In this document: piece after piece, positions 5,406 to 7,400 of the stretch
Numbering within the stretch: position 1 is the stretch's first letter
Layout of the letters: every line of letters begins with the position of its first letter
NCBI GenBank assembly: GCA_026993705.1
Contig: JALWSJ010000109.1
Span: 1 to 7,400 of the forward strand
Length of the DNA: 7,400 nucleotides
Reading direction: 5' to 3'
From: Flavobacteriales bacterium
Lineage (GTDB): Bacteria > Bacteroidota > Bacteroidia > Flavobacteriales_D > Parvicellaceae
Program-made: the position numbers and the translations under genes
Notes under the pieces: generated by a model
What the model saw: only the letters and a program-made list of their open reading frames with translations
What the model was told of the DNA's origin: nothing
The model's database searches: none

Positions 5406-7043
5406 TTAGACAAAGTCAGTTTTAGACGCTAACTTATTTTTTACTTTATTGACTTGTTTTTTTGCTTCCTCTTCATTCCAGTTAAAATAGTCTTGGGCAA
5501 GAGGTAAAACCAAATTTATTTCTGACAATACGTTTTGTGAATCAAAGTTTAATTTCCCGGTTCTTCGGCTGAAAAAATCTTCTAATGTACAAACAGATTC
5601 AAAATTTAAACAAAACCACATTTCTGACTCTATAATGTTGTTTCTCTTTTTTGAATTGTAATCATCCAGAATGGTATCGGTTTGTTTTCCGTAATTACGG
5701 ACGAGATATTCGGCTTTATTTTGGTCAATTTTTAATGTTCTTAATTTGGTTTTTACCGTATAGATGTATTGACTTACTTGGTTTGGATAGCGGAACTCTC
5801 CTCCGTTAATGGTTATTTCTTCGGTTTTACAACGGTTTATCAGGTTTAGTTCTTTGCTTACTAAATCTACTATTTTTTTTGCCATCAATCGATAACCGGT
5901 TAACTTTCCTCCCGTTATGGTAATCAGTCCGGTGTCGGATATAAAAACTTCGTCCTTTCTTGACAGTTCTGATGGGTCTTTTCCTTCTTCGTGAATGAGT
6001 GGACGCAACCCTGACCATGAGGATTCTATATCATTGACGGTTAATTCTAATGAAGGGAACATATTGTTGATTCCTTTTAGCAGGTAATCGACATCTTCCA
6101 TGGTAACATTAGGGTTTTCTAAATTGCCGTTATAATTGGTGTCGGTTGTGCCTACATAAGCACTGTTTAAACGAGGTATGGCAAAAAGCATTCTTCCATC
6201 CGGCACATCGAAATAGACACTTTGTTGAAGCGGAAATCTGTTTTTTGAAAATACTAAATGAACTCCTTTTGTCAGGTGCAATTTTTTGCCTTTTAGAGAA
6301 TTATCTTTTTTACGAATAATATCACACCATGGACCTGCTGCGTTGACTACTTTTTTTGCTTTTAGTTCAAAATTTTCATTATTCAATAAATCTGTACAAT
6401 AAACACCTGAAGCAAGATTATTCTCATTGTATTTTATTTCAGAAACTTCACAATAATTCAAAGACAAAGCTCCGTATTGATAAGCGGTTTTCAATACTTC
6501 TAAGGTTAGTCGGGCATCATCGGTTCTATACTCGGCGTAGTAACCTCCTCCAACTAAAATATCATTTCTTAATAAAGGTTCTTTTTCGAGTGTTAGTTTC
6601 TTTGATAGCATCTTTCTTTTGTCGTCGCCTTTTACCCCGGCTAACCAATCGTACACCCAAAGAGCTATATTAGTCGTAAATTCTCCCAAACTACCTCCCT
6701 TTACCAAAGGCAAAAGCATTTTTTCGGGAACAACTAAGTGCGGAGCATTTTTATATGCAATAGCTCTTTCTTTTCCAACATCAGCGACAAGTTTTACTTC
6801 TAATTGTTTGAGGTATCTTAATCCTCCGTGAATTAATTTTGTTGATCGACTGCTTGTTCCGGCAGCATAATCTTGTTTTTCAAGAAGAGCGACCGATAAT
6901 CCTCTGGTAGCAGCGTCCAAAGCTATTCCGGCTCCGGTGATTCCTCCGCCGATAACGATGATGTCAAATTCTTTTTGCTTAAAAGTAGATTTTACTTCTT
7001 CTCTTTTCTTAGCATTGAATTTATTATGTTTTGTTCCTGTCAT
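5406..7043 (-). CDS. glpD: Aerobic glycerol-3-phosphate dehydrogenase, FAD-dependent
   Basis: Oxidises sn-glycerol 3-phosphate to dihydroxyacetone phosphate and passes electrons to quinone; a peripheral inner-membrane enzyme. The 545 residues are near the family's usual length. The FAD-binding Rossmann motif is at 27-48 (GGGITGAG at 32-39), and GTSSRSTKLIHGGLRYL at 62-78 is a typical GlpD block. SGLRPL (344-349) and GGKLTGYR (378-385) carry Arg347 and Lys380, which I align by memory with the substrate-contacting Arg and Lys of E. coli GlpD. A helical C-terminal domain covers about 400-545, with LEDFFSRRTGKL at 487-498. The only Met before the FAD motif is at 7043, so the start is firm. It lies 9 nt after the glpK stop with an A-rich spacer, so both are probably co-transcribed from a promoter outside the window. 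Confidence 0.95.
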   Translation of the reverse strand: MTGTKHNKFNAKKREEVKSTFKQKEFDIIVIGGGITGAGIALDAATRGLSVALLEKQDYAAGTSSRSTKLIHGGLRYLKQLEVKLVADVGKERAIAYKNAPHLVVPEKMLLPLVKGGSLGEFTTNIALWVYDWLAGVKGDDKRKMLSKKLTLEKEPLLRNDILVGGGYYAEYRTDDARLTLEVLKTAYQYGALSLNYCEVSEIKYNENNLASGVYCTDLLNNENFELKAKKVVNAAGPWCDIIRKKDNSLKGKKLHLTKGVHLVFSKNRFPLQQSVYFDVPDGRMLFAIPRLNSAYVGTTDTNYNGNLENPNVTMEDVDYLLKGINNMFPSLELTVNDIESSWSGLRPLIHEEGKDPSELSRKDEVFISDTGLITITGGKLTGYRLMAKKIVDLVSKELNLINRCKTEEITINGGEFRYPNQVSQYIYTVKTKLRTLKIDQNKAEYLVRNYGKQTDTILDDYNSKKRNNIIESEMWFCLNFESVCTLEDFFSRRTGKLNFDSQNVLSEINLVLPLAQDYFNWNEEEAKKQVNKVKNKLASKTDFV

Positions 7044-7052
7044 TTTATTTTT

Positions 7053-7400
7053 CTATTCTTCAACCCAGTTCATAGATCGTTTTACTGCTTTTTTCCAAAG
7101 TTTATATTTCTTTTCTACTTTTTTATCATCCATTGTCCGGGTAAATGTTCTGTCTTTTACTTTTAAAGCTGTTAGTTTTTCTTTTTTCCAAAAACCTGTA
7201 TAGATTCCTGCTAAATACGCTGCTCCCAAAGCTGTCGATTCTATTGTCTGTGGACGAACAACTGGCGTGTTTAAAATATCGGATTGAAACTGCATCAAAT
7301 AATTATTTGCTGAAGCTCCTCCATCAACATTTAATGTTTTTAAGGCTACTTCTGCATCTTTTTCCATGGCTTCTAATACGTCTTTAGTTTGAAACGCCAA
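7053..7400 (-). CDS. glpK: Glycerol kinase, C-terminal part (5' end outside the window)
   Basis: Phosphorylates glycerol with ATP to sn-glycerol 3-phosphate, the substrate of GlpD. Only the last 115 residues are present out of the roughly 495-500 expected. The first codon seen, TTG, is an internal Leu of the family's LAFQT segment and not a start. Diagnostic FGGY-kinase blocks are VDGGASANNYLMQFQSDIL (residues 25-43 of the fragment) and ESTALGAAYLAGIYTGFW (residues 54-71), belonging to the C-terminal ATP-binding domain. The tail is Lys-rich and ends NWVEE. It is followed 9 nt later by glpD on the same strand, a common arrangement. Nothing looks broken; the truncation is only the window edge. 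Confidence 0.95.
   Translation of the reverse strand: MAFQTKDVLEAMEKDAEVALKTLNVDGGASANNYLMQFQSDILNTPVVRPQTIESTALGAAYLAGIYTGFWKKEKLTALKVKDRTFTRTMDDKKVEKKYKLWKKAVKRSMNWVEE

Noticed and set aside
6356..7387. Several plus-strand open frames opposite glpD and glpK
   Set aside because: They mirror conserved coding sequence on the other strand and give low-complexity, Phe/Leu-rich products.
7398..7400. TTG as the start codon of a small separate gene
   Set aside because: It is an internal Leu codon of glpK; the sequence matches the C-terminal part of glycerol kinase running off the window.

Overview
The window suggests an AT-rich member of the Bacteroidota, most likely Flavobacteriales. The strongest reason is a secreted multi-domain protein ending in the gliding-motility-associated (type B, CHU_C-like) C-terminal signal of the type IX secretion system, which is confined to this phylum. 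A TAnnTTTG promoter element and A-rich gene leaders without a Shine-Dalgarno sequence agree with this.

Layout. Bases 1-373 hold no gene but are dense in stem-loops and carry two copies (A and B, both on the minus strand) of an intergenic repeat. A complete 2,4-dienoyl-CoA reductase gene (fadH) follows at 374-2398 on the plus strand. After a 135-bp gap comes an 873-residue type IX-secreted surface protein (2534-5155, plus strand): a signal peptide, an N-terminal jelly-roll-like region, an Ig-like stretch, a PKD domain, four tandem repeats of about 84 residues, a second PKD-like domain and the sorting domain. The 250-bp gap between this gene and the convergent glp genes holds a third repeat copy (C, plus strand). 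The minus strand then carries glpK (3' end only, cut by the window edge) and glpD, 9 bp apart and so one operon.

How the genes relate. FadH removes double bonds during beta-oxidation of unsaturated fatty acids. GlpK and GlpD feed glycerol into glycolysis as dihydroxyacetone phosphate. Together they would suit growth on lipids, but they are on opposite strands and separated by the surface protein, so shared regulation is not shown. The surface protein looks like a stand-alone adhesin or matrix-binding protein.

The most unusual content is the repeat family. Copies B and C share two conserved boxes that end in complementary arms (GTTAGGGA / TCCCTAAC). In B the arms close on 4 nt; in C they enclose 107 nt with further inverted repeats. 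Copy A has the first box joined to a different sequence. A G6/C8 hairpin early in the surface-protein gene is a possible phase-variation site. No wholly new enzymatic or defence system is visible in the coding genes.
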